In this document: piece by piece, positions 62,193 to 64,000 of the stretch
Layout: the number at the start of each line of letters is the position of its first letter
How positions within the stretch are numbered: position 1 is the first letter of the stretch
From: Actibacterium sp. XHP0104
GTDB taxonomy: Bacteria > Pseudomonadota > Alphaproteobacteria > Rhodobacterales > Rhodobacteraceae
Reading direction: 5' to 3'
Assembly: GCF_025751515.1 (NCBI RefSeq)
Contig: NZ_JAOWLE010000005.1
Location: 186,001 to 250,000, forward strand
Length of the DNA: 64,000 nt
Made by a program: the position numbers and the translations under genes
The notes under the pieces: generated by a model
The model's database searches: none
What the model was told of the DNA's origin: nothing
The model's input: the letters and a program-made list of their open reading frames with translations, nothing else

Positions 62193-64000
62193 TTAGGCGT
62201 ATTTCGCCTGAATTTCTTCCGAGATGTTGTTCGGCACCGGCTCATAGTGGTCGAACTGCATCGTGAACTGCGCGCGGCCCGAGGACATCGAGCGCAGGGT
62301 GTTGATGTAGCCGAACATGTTGGCCAGCGGCACGAAGGCGTTGATCGCGATCGCGTTGCCGCGGTTCTCCTGGCCCGACACCTGACCACGACGCGAGGTC
62401 AGGTCACCGATGATGCCACCGGTATATTCTTCGGGGGTGATAACCTCGACCTTCATGACGGGTTCCAGCAGTTTCGCACCGGCCTTTTTCAGACCTTCGC
62501 GCATACCTGCACGGGCGGCGATCTCGAAGGCCAGAACCGACGAGTCGACGTCGTGGAAGGCACCGTCGATCAGCGCAACCTTGAAGTCGATCACCGGGAA
62601 GCCGGCCAGCGGGCCCGAGTCCATGACGGACTGGATGCCTTTTTCGACGCCGGGGATGTATTCCTTCGGAACCGAGCCACCAACGATCTTCGACTCGAAC
62701 GAGTAGCCTTCGCCGGCCTCGGTCGGGGTGATGACCATTTTGACGCGCGCGAACTGACCCGAACCACCCGACTGTTTCTTGTGGGTGTAGTCGACCTCGG
62801 CTTCGTGGCTGATGGTCTCACGGTAGGCCACCTGGGGCGCACCGATGTTGGCCTCAACCTTGAATTCACGCTTCAGGCGGTCAACCAGGATGTCCAGGTG
62901 AAGTTCGCCCATGCCCTTCATGATGGTCTGACCCGATTCAATATCGGTTTCGACGCGGAAGGACGGGTCTTCGGCGGCCAGACGGGCCAGACCCTGCGAC
63001 ATCTTCTCTTGGTCAGCCTTGGTTTTCGGCTCAACAGCGATCTCGATCACCGGATCGGGGAAGGTCATGGTTTCCAGAACCACGGCATCCTTGATGTCAC
63101 ACAGGGTGTCACCGGTGGTGGTGTCTTTCAGACCAGCCAGCGCGATGATGTCGCCGGCAAACGCTTCTTCGATTTCCTCGCGGTTGTTCGAGTGCATCAT
63201 CATCATCCGACCAACGCGCTCTTTCTTGCCTTTGGTCGAGTTCAGCATCGTGTCACCCTTTTTCAGGGCGCCCGAGTAGATGCGGGTGAAGGTCAGCGAG
63301 CCGACGAAGGGGTCGTTCATGATTTTGAACGCCAGACCGGCAAACGGCATGTTGTCGTCGGCACGGCGGGCGATGTTACGAACTTCTTCTTCGTCACCGG
63401 GTTTGAAGCCCATGTAATCGACGACGTCCAGCGGGCTGGGCAGATAGTCGATCACGGCGTTCAGCAGCGGCTGGACACCCTTGTTCTTGAAGGCCGAACC
63501 ACCCAGAACCGGCACGAAGTGCAGGGCCAGGGTGCCCTTGCGCAGCAGTTTGCGCAGGGTCGGAACGTCGGGCTCATTGCCTTCCAGGTATTCCATCATC
63601 GCGTCGTCGTCTTCTTCGACGGCCGCTTCGATCATCTTACCACGCCATTCGTCGGCCATGTCCTTCAGCTCGTCGCGGATATCGACTTGGACCCACGAGG
63701 CGCCCAGGTCTTCACCCTTCCACAGCCACTCTTTCATGGTGACCAGGTCGATGAGGCCTTCCAGCTCGGTCTCGGCGCCGATCGGAATACCGACGGGAAC
63801 GGCGCGGGCGCCGGTGCGGTCTTCGATCATGCGAACGCAGTTGAAGAAGTCTGCGCCGATCTTGTCCATCTTGTTGACGAAGACCATACGCGGAACCTTG
63901 TAGCGGTCAGCCTGACGCCACACGGTTTCGGTCTGGGGCTCAACACCGGCGTTCGCGTCGAGAACGCAAACGGCGCCGTCGAGAACGGCCAGCGAACGCT
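62193..64000 (-). CDS. fusA: Elongation factor G, C-terminal part
   Basis: The last 601 codons of EF-G; the N-terminus with the P-loop lies beyond the right edge. The visible start reads [20 protein letters not shown] then [20 protein letters not shown], followed by [10 protein letters not shown], and the domains II-V continue to the stop. The C-terminal domain has [20 protein letters not shown]. rpsL and rpsG would be expected upstream, outside the window. Confidence 0.97.
   Translation of the reverse strand, partial: RSLAVLDGAVCVLDANAGVEPQTETVWRQADRYKVPRMVFVNKMDKIGADFFNCVRMIEDRTGARAVPVGIPIGAETELEGLIDLVTMKEWLWKGEDLGASWVQVDIRDELKDMADEWRGKMIEAAVEEDDDAMMEYLEGNEPDVPTLRKLLRKGTLALHFVPVLGGSAFKNKGVQPLLNAVIDYLPSPLDVVDYMGFKPGDEEEVRNIARRADDNMPFAGLAFKIMNDPFVGSLTFTRIYSGALKKGDTMLNSTKGKKERVGRMMMMHSNNREEIEEAFAGDIIALAGLKDTTTGDTLCDIKDAVVLETMTFPDPVIEIAVEPKTKADQEKMSQGLARLAAEDPSFRVETDIESGQTIMKGMGELHLDILVDRLKREFKVEANIGAPQVAYRETISHEAEVDYTHKKQSGGSGQFARVKMVITPTEAGEGYSFESKIVGGSVPKEYIPGVEKGIQSVMDSGPLAGFPVIDFKVALIDGAFHDVDSSVLAFEIAARAGMREGLKKAGAKLLEPVMKVEVITPEEYTGGIIGDLTSRRGQVSGQENRGNAIAINAFVPLANMFGYINTLRSMSSGRAQFTMQFDHYEPVPNNISEEIQAKYA

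Overview
The window is a high-GC (mostly about 60-65 %) bacterial chromosome segment. MipZ, an ATP12-type F1 assembly chaperone, an AtpI beginning, a Bzt/Aap-like amino-acid binding protein, a LuxI/LuxR pair, a phasin and a VPLPA-CTERM protein together point to an alphaproteobacterium of the Rhodobacterales (Roseobacter/Paracoccaceae type). No rRNA, CRISPR array or intact mobile element was seen; one tRNA (Arg, ACG) is present.

Layout. 1-3.3 kb: start of atpI, a DMT exporter divergent from an ArsR regulator, and a LysR regulator divergent from an azoreductase. 3.4-9.8 kb: ffh, GNAT, chorismate mutase, rpsP, an EVE-domain gene, rimM, trmD, a sulfotransferase-like gene, then rplS and rpmE with their own promoter and long leader. 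9.9-11.5 kb: a membrane protein and mipZ. 11.5-21.6 kb: an accessory block with three tandem genes resembling the P47/OrfX2 (TULIP-fold) proteins of botulinum neurotoxin orfX clusters, a VPLPA-CTERM surface protein, a CRP-type regulator, a class III nucleotide cyclase, a Cys/His-rich protein of unknown function and a PLP-dependent decarboxylase. A perfect TGTGA-N6-TCACA palindrome lies between the regulator and the VPLPA gene, and the regulator has CRP-like ligand-binding and DNA-contact residues, so a cyclic-nucleotide-controlled module is the leading hypothesis. 21.7-24.5 kb: a lower-GC scar beside tRNA-Arg with a DUF805 gene, a HEPN-like gene, a truncated gene and two remnants of one IS5-family element.

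24.6-43.7 kb is mostly housekeeping: a histidine kinase, a flavoprotein reductase with a TVP38 protein, rpmH-rnpA-yidD, ttcA, an EAL phosphodiesterase, yidC, engB, argB, a ferredoxin-like gene, a SixA-like phosphatase, an orphan amino-acid binding protein, the overlapping set rarA/crcB/rluC-type/HAD/ATP12, and luxI-luxR. 43.8-64 kb is the ribosomal supercluster on the minus strand (fusA to rplQ).

The ribosomal supercluster is not one continuous operon here. Unrelated genes or hairpin-bearing gaps split it into five blocks: fusA-tuf-rpsJ-rplC-rplD-rplW; rplB-rpsS-rplV-rpsC-rplP; rpmC through rpmD; rplO-secY; rpsM-rpsK-rpoA-rplQ. Terminator-like hairpins separate the blocks and sigma70-like promoters can be read ahead of several of them. 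The P47-like cluster and this fragmented ribosomal region are the two most interesting parts of the window.
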